Notes under the pieces: model-generated
The model's input: the letters and a program-made list of their open reading frames with translations, nothing else
Told to the model about the DNA's origin: nothing
Database searches by the model: none
Part shown: positions 25,783 to 37,232 of the stretch, one piece after another
Layout: each line of letters starts with the position of its first letter
Numbering within the stretch: the stretch's first letter is position 1
Assembly: GCA_039193195.1 (NCBI GenBank)
Contig: JBCCWS010000030.1
Location: 1-64,000 of the forward strand
Length of the DNA stretch: 64,000 bases
Origin: Pseudomonadota bacterium
GTDB taxonomy: Bacteria; Pseudomonadota; Gammaproteobacteria; Steroidobacterales; JBCBZW01
Reading direction: 5' to 3'
Position numbers and translations under genes: made by a program

Positions 25783-26346
25783 TCAAGACAGTTCGGTGAG
25801 TAGCCAGCGGCGCGCGCCTCGCCACTCGCGGGCGATCGTAGCGCGTGAAACTCCCATGATCTCCGCGGTTTCCTCCTCGGTCAGGCCGATGAAGTAGCGA
25901 AGTTCGACAATCTCCACCCGCCGTGGATCTACTTTGGCGAGCCGTTCGAGGGCGGCGTCGATGGCCAGCAGGTCGTCCTTCGATTGCCCCTCCTCGAACA
26001 CCACCGATTGCTCGAGTCCGCGCAGCTGGTCCTTGGGGATACGCTTTTGCGCGTTACCTGCGCGGGCCCGATCCACGAGGATGCGGCGCATGGCAGTAGC
26101 GGCAGCGCCGAAGAAGTGCTTCCGATTGTTCCAGGGCACGCCTTGGGCGTCGAACAGGCGTAAGTAGGCCTCGTGCACCAACTCCGTGGTGCTGAGCGTG
26201 TAGCCCTGTCGTTCATTGCGCAGCAGGCCGGTGCCGATTCGGCGCAGTTCGGCGTAGAGCACCGGGAACAGCTGCTCCACCGCGTCGCTGGCGTTGTCCG
26301 CCCCGCTCAGAATGCGAGTGACGGTGTGCTTGGGATCGTCGGCCAT
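25783..26346 (-). CDS. ECF sigma factor, TIGR02999-like group
   Basis: 187 residues from ATG 26344-26346. Region 2 reads LYAELRRIGTGLLRNERQGY with the group-typical STTELVHEAYLRLF; the linker includes NRKHFFGAAATAMRRILVDRAR, characteristic of the TIGR02999 ECF group. Region 4 is VEIVELRYFIGLTEEETAEIM followed by the helix-turn-helix VSRATIAREWRGARRWL. No anti-sigma gene is adjacent; this group often pairs with a kinase or acts alone. Target promoters are unknown; the SGNH hydrolase downstream is a candidate. Confidence 0.88.
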   Translation of the reverse strand: MADDPKHTVTRILSGADNASDAVEQLFPVLYAELRRIGTGLLRNERQGYTLSTTELVHEAYLRLFDAQGVPWNNRKHFFGAAATAMRRILVDRARAGNAQKRIPKDQLRGLEQSVVFEEGQSKDDLLAIDAALERLAKVDPRRVEIVELRYFIGLTEEETAEIMGVSRATIAREWRGARRWLLTELS

Positions 26347-27017
26347 GGATTGAGTTTAGCTGCTGGTCGGCGCCGAAGCGACCGGCGGATTGGTGCGTAC
26401 CGCTGGCGCCTCGGGTACGTCCCATACCGCTGTGTGCGGGCCGCTTTGCGCGCCCTGTGATGGGCGTGTGACCGGTGGGCGATAGGTTCGTGTCGTCGCT
26501 GATGCGTAAAGAGTCATATCTGCGACGAGTTGAGCGCTGCGCAGCAGAACTCTCCGCAGCGAATTGGGCCAGATGAGTAACACCGGCGCTGAGCGCGAAG
26601 CAGGCGTGAGGCCGCCATTCATCACACGGGGATAAACCCATGGCAATGTTCACCGGTTGCGTCTTGCAGAAATCCTTGATCGCCGCCACCTCCGCCACCC
26701 TAAGCCTATCCGGGCTGCTGCTCGCCGCAGGTGGGCCTGTCGAGGCCAACGGCCCAAGCATGGATGGCGCCGATCCGACCGCGCCAGCGCTCCTGCGCTT
26801 CGCGGAGTGTCCTCACGAGGAGCTGCCGAGGGCCGCTGGATCCCCCGCGATCGATGGGTAGGCTCACTTGCCGGGGCGCGCGTGATCGGTGCTCCGCGCG
26901 CCGTGTAGGCGAAGGGTATCGAGTGGGGATGCACAGACGAGCGTGCGCCCGAACGCGCACCAACGTTGGGGCGCCCTGCTACACCCCCGCTCCACGTCGT
27001 ACCCTGTGGGATTGCTA
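26347..27017 (+). other. 670-base gap with one doubtful small secreted ORF
   Basis: The only frame of note is 26640-26861 (73 residues), whose start MAMFTGCVLQKSLIAATSATLSLSGLLLAAG could be a signal peptide, but the rest (ECPHEELPRAAGSPAIDG) matches nothing known and it has no ribosome site. The remainder shows no RNA gene, repeat or promoter I can support; it should contain the promoters of the ECF gene and of the S9 peptidase. Confidence 0.25.
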
Positions 27018-27169
27018 GTGAACCACCCCGTCGCAACGGTCGCCTGTGCACTGTTCAACTCTGTGCCCCTGCTCAGCGTTGCCGTAGGCGATACGAGTAC
27101 TCATGCGCAGGCTGAGGTAGCCGCTGTACCGCGCTACCCAGCCGAAGCATTCTTCATGACCACCTCCAC
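27018..27169 (+). pseudogene. signal peptide and first residues of the S9 peptidase, out of frame
   Basis: From GTG 27018 the frame reads MNHPVATVACALFNSVPLLS, a signal peptide, then RYPAEAFFMTTS. That last block is the conserved beginning of this S9 peptidase subgroup, but the body of the enzyme continues one frame away (from about 27170). A single-base change around 27160-27180 therefore separates secretion signal from enzyme. It may be a sequencing error or a real break. Confidence 0.65.
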
Positions 27170-28951
<1,782 letters not shown>

Positions 28952-28990
28952 GTTTCGCCGGTAGCGCTCACGGGTGAGCGGTAGGTCAGG

Positions 28991-30091
28991 TCACGTGCTG
29001 CGGCGGATCAATACGACCCCACTCTCCACATGGTGGGTGTAAGGGAACTGGTCGAACATGGCGAGGGCGACTGCCTCGTGTGTCGAGTGTAGCGCGCGCA
29101 GATTGTCCACTAGACTCTGCGGGCTGCACGAGATGTAGTAGATGCGCTCGAAGCGCCGCAGTAGCTCGCAGGTTTGCCTATCGAGCCCTTGCCGTGGCGG
29201 GTCGACGAAGACAGCGCAGAAGTCGTAGGCCGCCAGGGGCTGGCGCAGGGCCTGCAGCCGGCGGAAGGGCCGCGCTCCGTTTAGGGCTTGGGTCACTTCC
29301 TCAGCGCTAAGTCGCACCAGCTCGACGTTCTCCACTGCGTTCAGCTCGATGTTTTGCATGGCTGCTCGCGTGCTGATCTTTGCGACCTCGGTGGCGAGGA
29401 CGGCGCGGTAGCACGAGGCGAGCGGCAAGGTGAAGTTGCCGTTGCCACAGTAAAGCTCGAGCAGATCACCTCGGGCGTCCTGCGCCTGTGTCCATACCCA
29501 GTTGAGCATGTGCTCGTTGACGAACGCATTGGGCTGCACGAAGGACTGCTCATACGCGTAGTAGCGCCATTGCCTGGCGCCCACCTCGAAGGACTCCTCG
29601 ATGCGGTCCACACCGATCACGATCTTCTGCTTGCGGCTGCGACCGATGATCGAGACGCCGAGCTCGCGGGCAAGGTCGGTCGCCGCCTGCTCCCAGGCCT
29701 GGTCTAGAGGACGGTGGTAGACCAGGGTCACCACCGTCTGGCCGCTGCGCGAGGCGAGAAACTCCGCCTGGAACACGCGCCGCCGCAGGGTCGCGCTGTG
29801 CCTTAGCGCGCGTAACAGCCGGGGCATGCGCTCGGTGATCGGCGCGAGGGCCTGTGGGAATTCATCGATCACGACGGGCTCGCGCGGGGCCTTCGGATCG
29901 AACATCACGTAGTCTAGGGCGTCCCCCTCGTGCCAGAGGCGAAACTCGGCGCGGACGCGAAAGCCCTGCGAAGGCGAGCGGTAGCGCTGCGCGGGCAGGT
30001 CGCAGTACGGCGCCAGCAGCTCCGCCGTGGCGGCGCACTTGGCGTCGAACAGTGCGTCGTAACGCTCAGGTGCGAAGGTCCAGGGCTTCAT
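28991..30091 (-). CDS. trmA: tRNA (uracil-54-C5)-methyltransferase
   Basis: 366 residues, the standard TrmA length. It transfers a methyl group from S-adenosylmethionine to U54 of the T loop. The N-terminal FRVRAEFRLWHEGD and FVQPNAFVNEHML blocks are typical; the SAM motif is LLELYCGNGNFTLPLA, the DPPR motif is FVDPPRQGLD, and the catalytic cysteine lies in YISCSPQSLVDN. Unlike RumA/RlmD it has no N-terminal iron-sulfur cysteines, as expected. ATG start at 30091. It converges with the S9 peptidase gene. Confidence 0.95.
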   Translation of the reverse strand: MKPWTFAPERYDALFDAKCAATAELLAPYCDLPAQRYRSPSQGFRVRAEFRLWHEGDALDYVMFDPKAPREPVVIDEFPQALAPITERMPRLLRALRHSATLRRRVFQAEFLASRSGQTVVTLVYHRPLDQAWEQAATDLARELGVSIIGRSRKQKIVIGVDRIEESFEVGARQWRYYAYEQSFVQPNAFVNEHMLNWVWTQAQDARGDLLELYCGNGNFTLPLASCYRAVLATEVAKISTRAAMQNIELNAVENVELVRLSAEEVTQALNGARPFRRLQALRQPLAAYDFCAVFVDPPRQGLDRQTCELLRRFERIYYISCSPQSLVDNLRALHSTHEAVALAMFDQFPYTHHVESGVVLIRRST

Positions 30092-30324
30092 CGGGAGTGC
30101 TCGTGGGGTATAGTCACGTTCGAAACCACCGGTCCTTGCCGGGGAGTGTTCGTCGTCGTCTTCAGTTCGCAGGCACGCACCCTACCCCCGCGCTGCAAGC
30201 GAAGTCGACACGCAATGTGAATCCCATCGCTTTGCGAAGGGCGAAGGGGCTGCTTACGCTTCAGCAGGCTGGATGTCGTCCCGCTCGTGTACTGTTGGCC
30301 ACTAGCCTCCAACGGGACAAGTCA

Positions 30325-30561
30325 TTGGAAGACAAGCGTCAAGACCTCAAGTCTGAAAAACAGCGCCGATTCCTGGAGGACATGGTGGCTCGCATGGCCG
30401 AAGAGCACCCAAGCTTCTACTACCTGCCCACCGTGGAGATAGCGGCGAAGCTGGAGCAGCGCATCCGCGCTGGCGACAGCATGTCGGTCACGGAGCAGGA
30501 GCTGATGCGTGGCCTATCCACCCGCGACATTCAGATCCTGTTGGCGGTGCGCGGCGCCTAG
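30325..30561 (+). CDS. small conserved-type hypothetical protein
   Basis: 78 residues if started at TTG 30325; the frame is open further upstream but runs into sequence unlike coding. It is charged and helical (EDKRQDLKSEKQRRFLEDMV, AKLEQRIRAGDSMSVTEQEL, MRGLSTRDIQILLAV). No metal-binding residues or signal peptide. The compact, well-formed sequence argues for a real small gene; its function is unknown. Confidence 0.5.
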   Translation: MEDKRQDLKSEKQRRFLEDMVARMAEEHPSFYYLPTVEIAAKLEQRIRAGDSMSVTEQELMRGLSTRDIQILLAVRGA

Positions 30562-30598
30562 GTAAGGCGTGCAGTACCGAGTTGCTGGAAGGGGCGGT

Positions 30599-32059
30599 TC
30601 AGCCTGCTCCGCTCAGCGCTGAGACCGCCTCCCCGAGCCAGCGCACGGCAGCCTCGCTCTGCTCGCTCCACGGGTGGCCATAGCTCAGGCGAATGAAGTT
30701 CTCGTAGCGTCCGCTCGGTGAGCACACCTGGCCCGGAAGCAGGCTAATCCCTTCGTTGAGCGCCTGATCGAAGAGGGCTTCGCCGCTGATGCCGGCGGGC
30801 AACTCGAGCCACAGCACGCAGCCGCCCACCGGTTGGGAGATGCGTGTTTGCGCCGGAAAGTGCTCGCTCACTAGGGCAGTCATCCGCTGTGCATGGTGGC
30901 ACAGCACTGGGCGCAGGGCTGTCAGGTGCCGTTGGTAGTCGCCGCTCGAGAGGAACTCGGCCAAGGTGAGCTGCGCAAGCAGACCCGACGAGCAGCTGAA
31001 GGCGCGCTTGGTGCGGCTGATATGGTCGCCACAATCGCCCATCACTACCCAACCGATACGATAGCCTGGTGCTACGGTCTTGGAGAAAGAGCCGCAGGTG
31101 AGCACGCGGGCAACGGGTGAGCTGAATTGAGCCGGCCGCGGGCGCTGGCCGTCGAAGCGTAGCTCGCCGTAAACGTCGTCTTCGATCAGCGTCACGGCGT
31201 GCTCAGCGAGGAGCGCGAGCAGTTCAGCACGCTCGCCTGCTGCCATCGATACCCCGAGGGGGCTCTGCAGGGTGGTGGAGAATACGCAGGCGCGAATCTC
31301 GTGCTCAGTAAACAGCTGAGTCAGGTGATCGAGCATCACACCGGAGCCGGCGCAGGTGTCCACCTCCACGGCGAGCAGGCCAAGGCTGTCGATCAGCTCC
31401 AGTACGCCGTGATAGGTGGGTGATTCCACGGCCACCAGATCGCCGGGTGAGGTGACGGCCTTGAGGGCGAGCATCAGGGCTTCCTGGGCGCCGTTGGTGA
31501 TGCAAATGTCATTCGGATCCACGTGCGCCCCGAGCGTATCGAAGTAGTGGTGGGCGAGGGCGCGGCGCAGGGCGGGATGACCGAGCATAGGGGCGTAGTC
31601 GAGGGCGTGGCTCTGCGCGCGGGTGACGGCTCGCTTCAGCGTGCGCTGGAGGGCCTTGGTGGCAGGGCGGGCCATCGTCGGGTTGGCGATGCCGAGGGGC
31701 ACCATGTCCTGACGGTGGATGCTGTCGTACACGCGTGCCATGAGATCCCGGCAGTGCCGGACGCACGGCTCAGGCTTCGGTGTGGGATTGGCGCTAGGTT
31801 GCACGAGCGCGTTGCGGGCGAGGTGGCGCACGTAGAAGCCCGATTGGGGGCGTGCTTCGATTCGACGCTGGCGCTCCAGCTCCACGTAGGCCTGGCGCAC
31901 GGTAGGCACGCTGACGCCCGCAGCCTGGCTCATTCGACGCAGGGAGGGCAGGCGATCGCCGGGACGCAGGGTGCCGCTCTCAATCTGTGCCAGCACCCGC
32001 TGTACCACCTGCTGGTAGAGGAACGGGGAGCCGTCGGTGAATTGGTCCGAGGTGGCCAT
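30599..32059 (-). CDS. MocR-type regulator (GntR HTH fused to aminotransferase fold)
   Basis: 486 residues from ATG 32057-32059. Residues 10-80 are a GntR winged helix (LYQQVVQRVLAQIESGTLRPGDRLPSLR, MSQAAGVSVPTVRQAYVELE). Residues 110-480 have the fold-type I PLP enzyme core: ITNGAQEALMLALKA, YHGVLE, LIEDDVYGELRFDG and SFSKTVAPGYRIGWV with the PLP-binding lysine. MocR proteins use PLP or an amino compound as effector and usually control a neighbouring gene. The divergent small gene at 32124 is the obvious candidate. Confidence 0.9.
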   Translation of the reverse strand: MATSDQFTDGSPFLYQQVVQRVLAQIESGTLRPGDRLPSLRRMSQAAGVSVPTVRQAYVELERQRRIEARPQSGFYVRHLARNALVQPSANPTPKPEPCVRHCRDLMARVYDSIHRQDMVPLGIANPTMARPATKALQRTLKRAVTRAQSHALDYAPMLGHPALRRALAHHYFDTLGAHVDPNDICITNGAQEALMLALKAVTSPGDLVAVESPTYHGVLELIDSLGLLAVEVDTCAGSGVMLDHLTQLFTEHEIRACVFSTTLQSPLGVSMAAGERAELLALLAEHAVTLIEDDVYGELRFDGQRPRPAQFSSPVARVLTCGSFSKTVAPGYRIGWVVMGDCGDHISRTKRAFSCSSGLLAQLTLAEFLSSGDYQRHLTALRPVLCHHAQRMTALVSEHFPAQTRISQPVGGCVLWLELPAGISGEALFDQALNEGISLLPGQVCSPSGRYENFIRLSYGHPWSEQSEAAVRWLGEAVSALSGAG

Positions 32060-32120
32060 AACTGTTCATGTACAATTTCGGAAAAACTGAATCTGTTATA
32101 GCTACAGTAATCCCGTATCG
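32060..32120. promoter_or_regulatory. divergent leader of the MocR gene with inverted repeat
   Basis: CTGTTATAGCTACAG (32092-32106) is an inverted repeat (CTGT/ACAG) in an otherwise AT-rich 64-base divergent leader; ACTGTTC (32062) and ACTGAATCTGTT repeat the half-site. It is a plausible MocR operator covering both promoters. Confidence 0.4.
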
Positions 32121-32123
32121 TCA

Positions 32124-32348
32124 ATGGCCATCGACCAGAGGATTTCCGAGGAGGACAGGGCCATGGCTGGAGCTTGCACGCCGTGCGTACCCATCGATCT
32201 ACCGCCCTGCGCACCGGCCGCTCGGTCCGCGCCTGCCAGCCTGACCGATTGGTGGCGGGATTGGCTGTGCCATCGCTACCTAGGCGCCCGTTGGCGCGGG
32301 CGGGCCTTGCGCGGTGCCTTGCGCCAAGACCGATCTGATCGCCGCTGA
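32124..32348 (+). CDS. small protein divergent from the MocR regulator
   Basis: 74 residues from ATG 32124. The C-terminal half, LTDWWRDWLCHRYLGARWRG, is a tryptophan- and arginine-rich helix reminiscent of small DUF1127-like proteins, but the match is loose. The N-terminal half is Pro/Cys rich (CTPCVPIDLPPCAP). Its position opposite a MocR regulator supports it as a regulated gene. No function is known. From 32349 to 32526 nothing else is seen. Confidence 0.38.
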   Translation: MAIDQRISEEDRAMAGACTPCVPIDLPPCAPAARSAPASLTDWWRDWLCHRYLGARWRGRALRGALRQDRSDRR

Positions 32349-32526
32349 CAAAGGCCCAGTAACCCTCGGTCGTTCCCGATCACCGCGGGTCAATGAGCGA
32401 GTTGTGTAGGCGTCGTGCGAGATGGCAAATGCTCGCCTTCGTCCGAACGATGGTCTGGGCTGGTGGCTGTCCGTGGCGCATCAGAGTGTGCCTATAATCC
32501 GCGTCTGATCCTTGTCAGTCGCGCCC

Positions 32527-35500
32527 ATGGAACAGGAACGCCTGCGCTACCAATTCGGTCCGTTCACGCTAGACGTCCACGCCGGAGTGCTGATGGGCGT
32601 CGAAGGCGACATCAAGTTGCGGCCGCAAGCATTCCGCGTGTTGTTGTATCTCCTGCAGCAGCACGCGCGGATCGTGCCCCGAGATGAGCTTCTCGATGCG
32701 GTTTGGGGCTCGGAGCACCTGTCGGCGAACTCCCTACCGCAGGTGATCAGCGAGCTGCGCCAAGCCTTGTGCGACGACACGCGCGAGCCGCGCTACATCG
32801 CCACGGTGCACCGCCGAGGCTATCGTTTCGTTGCGCCGACAGCCACCTGCGACGGGGCGCCGAGCGAAGCGGCGGCGTCCTCGCCGCCGCCACTCGAAGC
32901 GCGCGATGCGCCCTCGCTGCCAGCCGCTTCGAAGGACATGGAAACGTCACCAGCACGGCGCATGCCCGCCGCCCTGGCAGCGGTGGCGCTCCTAGCGGGG
33001 GCGACGGTGGCGCTATCGCTCCAACAGCGCTCGACAGCGCCAGCCCCCACTGCACCGGCGAGCGCCGATGGTCGTCTTCTAGTGCTGCCGCTACACCAGA
33101 CCGCGCCGGGCGCCAGCACGGCTTGGCTCGCGACCGCGATGGCGGATGCGCTTGGACGGGAGCTCGGTCGCTCCAGAGAATTGGAGGTGTTGTCGCCGCA
33201 GCGCACGGCGCGCGTGCAGACGGACCTTGAGCTTAGCGCGAGCGATTCCTTATCACCCGCCACAGTTCGCCGCGTGGAGCGACGCACGGGCGCGCGTTGG
33301 GTGGTCACCGGCGCTGTCTCACCCCTGGCAGATGCAGGCGCCATGCGGCTCGAAGTGAGGGTTCGGGACACCCTGCGAATCGATGCGGTGGCCACGCACA
33401 CGAGTGAATTCACCGTGGCGCAGTGGCCGGATGCCGCGAGCCATGCGGCAGCGGAGCTGCGCCAACGCCTGGGGCTGAGGCCACCAGACGCCCTGCGCGA
33501 GGGTCCGGGCCTGGCGCAAGCACCGACCAACCCCAGCGCAGCTCCCGCCTATCACAGCGCCCTATCACGCTCTCGTCAGTTCGATCTAGCGGCTGCGCTC
33601 CAGCAGCTCACCGTCGCCGAGGCCGCGGATCCTGCGTCGGCGCACATCGCGAGTGCGCTGGCGCAAGTGCACGGGGCACGCGGCGAGACAGCGCGTGCCC
33701 AGCACTATGCGGGTAGAGCCGCCGAACTCGCGAAGCACTGGCGCGCGTCCGAACAACTCCCCCTGCGAGCGCAGGCGCTGCGCCTGGCAGGGCAACCTAT
33801 CGCGGCGGCGGACCTGTATCGCCAGGCCTACGAGGCGCAGCGCGCCCTGCAGATGGGGCTAGACCTAGCAGGTGCGCTAAGTGACGCAGGGCAGGGTGAG
33901 AGCGCGCTGGGCCACTTAGAAGGCATGCGTGAGGAAGCCGGCAACGCCACGGACCGTCTGCTCATTGCGCTGGAGGTGGCAGTCGTAGCGGAGACGATCG
34001 GGGAGTTCCTGCTTCAGCGGCAGGCGGCTGAGGACGCCCTGCAAATCGCCACAGCCCTTGGCGCCCAGTGGCACGAGGGCCAGGCGCGGCGCCAGCTGGG
34101 GCTGGCTCAGCTTCGCCTCGGCAATGCCCAGGAAGCCTCAGCCCTGTTCTCCCGCGCCTTCGACATGCTGCAGATGCTGGGCGATCTGCCGAGCGCCTCG
34201 CAGGTGTCGGCCAACTGGGCGCTGGCGTTGATGGACACGGGAGCCTTGGAGCTTGCGCGCAGCAAGCTCGACCAAGCGCTCACCCTGGCACAGCGCACGG
34301 AGCATATCAGCCTCGCCGCTGAGCACACGAGCCAGCTCGGTGCCTTAGCCTTGTACGCGGGGGAGGGGGAGAAGGCGCGCGCGCTGCAGGAGCAAGCGCT
34401 CGCCAGCTTTGCGGCGAACGGTGATCGGCGCGGCGAGGCGCAGGCGCGTTTGCGCTACGCCGATGGCATCGGACGCGCCGGCGACTTCGATCGCGCCCTG
34501 GCGCTCATGCGCGAGTCGCGCGGCCTGTTCCAACAGATCGGTGACTTGCACGGGGAGGCCCGCGCGTGGGACATGCTAGGCGCGATGCTGGGGCGCTCCG
34601 GGTCGCTCGATGCCCAGCGTCACTTCGAGCGCGCCCTCGAGCTGTACCGCGAGTCGGGCGATCGCCGCGGTGAGGCAGACGCCCTTGGACATCTCGGCAG
34701 CCAGTACTCGAGCCGAGGCCAGTTCGAGCCTGCCGTGGCGCATATGTCCGAGGCCCTAGACCTCTACCAGCGCATCCCCAGTAAACGGGGGGCAGCGAAG
34801 GTGATGTACAACCTTAGCCTAGTGCACCTGCGCACTGGCGCGGTCGCAGAGGCCGCGCGCCTGTTGGGGGATGCGCAGCAGGCATTCGCCGAGCTGGAGT
34901 TGGCCGGCAACGCGGCATGGGTGCAGCGCAAGTACGGCGATGTGCTGATGCACCAGGGCAAGCTCGAGCCCGCTCGCGAGGCCCTGGACGGGGCCCTGAC
35001 CGCCACGCGCGAGTCCGGCGCGAAGGTAGCGATCGCCCATGCCCTGAGCAGCTTGGGAGACCTCGCCGTGTTCGAGGGTGATCGGGTGGCGGCGAGGGCG
35101 CTGCACGAGCAAGCGCGCGACATGCGCGAGAGCATGCGTCAATACGGCAACGCCGCAGCCAATGAAATGGCCTTGGTACGTCTAGCCCTAGACCGAAGCG
35201 ACTTCGCTGAGGCCCAACGAGCCCTCGACGTCGCCACTTCGGCCCTGGAGACAAACATCCAAGGCTGGCGCGCCGTGCTGCTCGCGCTGCAGGCACGACT
35301 TGAGGCGGCCCGCGGCCTGCCGGAACTCGCCCGCACCTCCTTATCCGAGGCGGTGTCCGCACTCGAGGAGAGTGCGAGCGAAGACGCGAGCATGCGCCTT
35401 ATCATGGACCTGGAGATTGGGCGAGCTCTCGGCGCCCTAGGCGAGCATGACGCCGCAATGGCGACCCTGGCCGAGGTCGGCGCCACCGCCGAAGGCTACG

Positions 35501-35715
35501 GCTTCGTCGCCCGTGCCATGGAGGCGCGTCTGGCCCGCTTCGACGTCATGGCCGACGCGAGCGGTCCCGCCCCGGCAGCGGAGCCGGCGCTGCGCCTATT
35601 GGCGGAGCAGGCCGAGGCGGCGGGATTCATCGCCATCGCGCAGCGCGCCGCGGCGCTGGTGCGTGTGGCCGAGGCGAGCACCAGGTCGATGCCAGCGGAA
35701 GCGCAGGTGAACTAA
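32527..35715 (+). CDS. CadC-like transcriptional regulator with TPR sensor region
   Basis: 1062 residues from ATG 32527 (TTG 32512 would add five). Residues 6-100 are an OmpR/CadC-type winged helix (RLRYQFGPFTLDVHAGVL, DELLDAVWGSEHLSANSLPQ, YIATVHRRGYRFVAP). A single hydrophobic segment at about 148-168 (ALAAVALLAGATVALSL) anchors it in the inner membrane. Next comes a TolB/FlgO-like alpha/beta domain (RLLVLPLHQTAPGASTAWLA ...) and then some 15 TPR-like helical pairs to the end. The layout suggests DNA binding in the cytoplasm and sensing in the periplasm. Target genes are not evident; the secreted protein at 35970 is nearest. Confidence 0.83.
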   Translation: MEQERLRYQFGPFTLDVHAGVLMGVEGDIKLRPQAFRVLLYLLQQHARIVPRDELLDAVWGSEHLSANSLPQVISELRQALCDDTREPRYIATVHRRGYRFVAPTATCDGAPSEAAASSPPPLEARDAPSLPAASKDMETSPARRMPAALAAVALLAGATVALSLQQRSTAPAPTAPASADGRLLVLPLHQTAPGASTAWLATAMADALGRELGRSRELEVLSPQRTARVQTDLELSASDSLSPATVRRVERRTGARWVVTGAVSPLADAGAMRLEVRVRDTLRIDAVATHTSEFTVAQWPDAASHAAAELRQRLGLRPPDALREGPGLAQAPTNPSAAPAYHSALSRSRQFDLAAALQQLTVAEAADPASAHIASALAQVHGARGETARAQHYAGRAAELAKHWRASEQLPLRAQALRLAGQPIAAADLYRQAYEAQRALQMGLDLAGALSDAGQGESALGHLEGMREEAGNATDRLLIALEVAVVAETIGEFLLQRQAAEDALQIATALGAQWHEGQARRQLGLAQLRLGNAQEASALFSRAFDMLQMLGDLPSASQVSANWALALMDTGALELARSKLDQALTLAQRTEHISLAAEHTSQLGALALYAGEGEKARALQEQALASFAANGDRRGEAQARLRYADGIGRAGDFDRALALMRESRGLFQQIGDLHGEARAWDMLGAMLGRSGSLDAQRHFERALELYRESGDRRGEADALGHLGSQYSSRGQFEPAVAHMSEALDLYQRIPSKRGAAKVMYNLSLVHLRTGAVAEAARLLGDAQQAFAELELAGNAAWVQRKYGDVLMHQGKLEPAREALDGALTATRESGAKVAIAHALSSLGDLAVFEGDRVAARALHEQARDMRESMRQYGNAAANEMALVRLALDRSDFAEAQRALDVATSALETNIQGWRAVLLALQARLEAARGLPELARTSLSEAVSALEESASEDASMRLIMDLEIGRALGALGEHDAAMATLAEVGATAEGYGFVARAMEARLARFDVMADASGPAPAAEPALRLLAEQAEAAGFIAIAQRAAALVRVAEASTRSMPAEAQVN

Positions 35716-35969
35716 CCCTGCCCCTACTTGCGCGAGTCGGCCTGTGCGCCGTCCGCATCACCTTAGCGAATAATAGAAAAACATTAACTATCAATATTTT
35801 AGCCTTTCTTGAAGACTATTTGAGGGTTTGATCAACCCTCGATTCCGTGCACTCCCCATCATCTCGCCACCTGCACCGCGGTGGCCGTCGACGAGCGCGG
35901 TCGGCAGCCCTGGCAGGTCAGCATCCGCAGCTATCGATTCGGGCACTGAATGCCCTAGGGAGTCGCAGA

Positions 35970-36896
35970 ATGAAGCACACGATCCGCACCATTGGCGCCG
36001 CCGTGATCGGCCTCACCACCTTCACCGCCGCCCAAGCCAATGACGAACTGCTCGCCCAACGCACTATCCCCGGCCACCCCTGCCAGGGCGCGAACTACTT
36101 TAACGGCGAGCAGATCACCGACTACTCGAGCCTGCAGGCCTTCCTCTCGGACGAGCAGTTCGCCTTCTGGAACGCTTTCATCCTGCCGGAGGTGGGCGTG
36201 GTCGATCACGACGCTGAGGCCACCAACGCGCTGCCGATCGACGCCAGCACTCCCCTCAATCGCTTGATGGCCCTGCTCGTGATCCCGGGACTCGAGGACT
36301 TCTTGCTCCGGCCCGAGTCGGTGAACGTGCCGGTGCAAGACCCCTTCATCCGCACGGACCCTAACGACAGCGAGCGCAAGCAGGTGCCCCTGCAGTCGGA
36401 GATGGAAAGCAAGCTGAACCCGGGCACCCGCAACGATCTCTACGCCCGTCCCTACACGGTGCGGCGCTGGAACCGTGTCAACGGCAGTGCCGAGCTCGGG
36501 TGCTACGACGAGAACAGCGGCTTCGTGCGCATCACCGCAAACAAGCTCTTCCCGGGCATTCCGTACAGCGTGTGGTCCGTGTTCTCCACGGACAAGGAGG
36601 AGTATCAGGCGCCCGGCTTCCCCTCGGCTGCCGTGGGCATGGGCGGCGCGCCGAACTTCATGGTCGCCGATCGTGAGGGGCGCGCCGCGTTCGAGCGTGA
36701 GCTGGGGTACTGTCCGCTCGAGATCGAAGATCCCCTGATGTACATCGCCCTGCTCGCGCACTTCGACAGCGAGCTGTTCGGCACCGCGCCCACCGACAAC
36801 ACGGCGGAGTTCGGCGTGGGCTATTTCGCCGACCATCTGTGCTTCCCGACCGGGGACTACCTGCTCGACGACGCCGGCAACCCGCTAGTGCCGTAG
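35970..36896 (+). CDS. secreted hypothetical protein
   Basis: 308 residues from ATG 35970 with a cleavable signal peptide (TIGAAVIGLTTFTAAQA). Cysteines are few (in GHPCQGANYF, LGCYDENSG, GYCPLEIED, DHLCFPTG), probably as two disulfides outside the cytoplasm. No family is recognised. The 250-base leader from 35716 is AT-rich (AATAATAGAAAAACATTAAC), unlike the surroundings, and is a likely promoter region. Confidence 0.65.
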   Translation: MKHTIRTIGAAVIGLTTFTAAQANDELLAQRTIPGHPCQGANYFNGEQITDYSSLQAFLSDEQFAFWNAFILPEVGVVDHDAEATNALPIDASTPLNRLMALLVIPGLEDFLLRPESVNVPVQDPFIRTDPNDSERKQVPLQSEMESKLNPGTRNDLYARPYTVRRWNRVNGSAELGCYDENSGFVRITANKLFPGIPYSVWSVFSTDKEEYQAPGFPSAAVGMGGAPNFMVADREGRAAFERELGYCPLEIEDPLMYIALLAHFDSELFGTAPTDNTAEFGVGYFADHLCFPTGDYLLDDAGNPLVP

Positions 36897-36946
36897 GACA
36901 GGTCTTCAACGGTGCCAGGATTTGCTGAACCGGCACCGCGCTAGGG

Positions 36947-36970
36947 CCTTCGTAGCGGTCGCTGCGAAGG
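36947..36970. terminator. hairpin in the 336-base gap after the secreted protein
   Basis: CCTTCGTAGC (36947-36956) pairs with GCTGCGAAGG (36961-36970) with one G-T pair over a four-base loop, between two convergent genes. No T-run follows. The rest of 36897-37232 contains no gene I can support. Confidence 0.4.
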
Positions 36971-37232
36971 TTCGACGCGTTGGGCGCTAGGCGTCGCGGC
37001 GGGAGCTGATTTGGCCGACCGCCGTCAGCGCGATGCCATGTGGCGGCGACGGGCTGCCAAGGCGCGTTGTCGGGCGCGTGCGCTCGTGGTGAAGCTCATG
37101 GCCATCGGCTCGCTCCGAAGCGACGCGGGAGCCGGGTTGCCGCCCCAGATCGCAGCAAGCCTCGCAGACTCAGTCCGTAGTGCAAGCACGACGTCACAGC
37201 GATAGGCAGAGCCGTGCAGGCCTCCTCGACGG

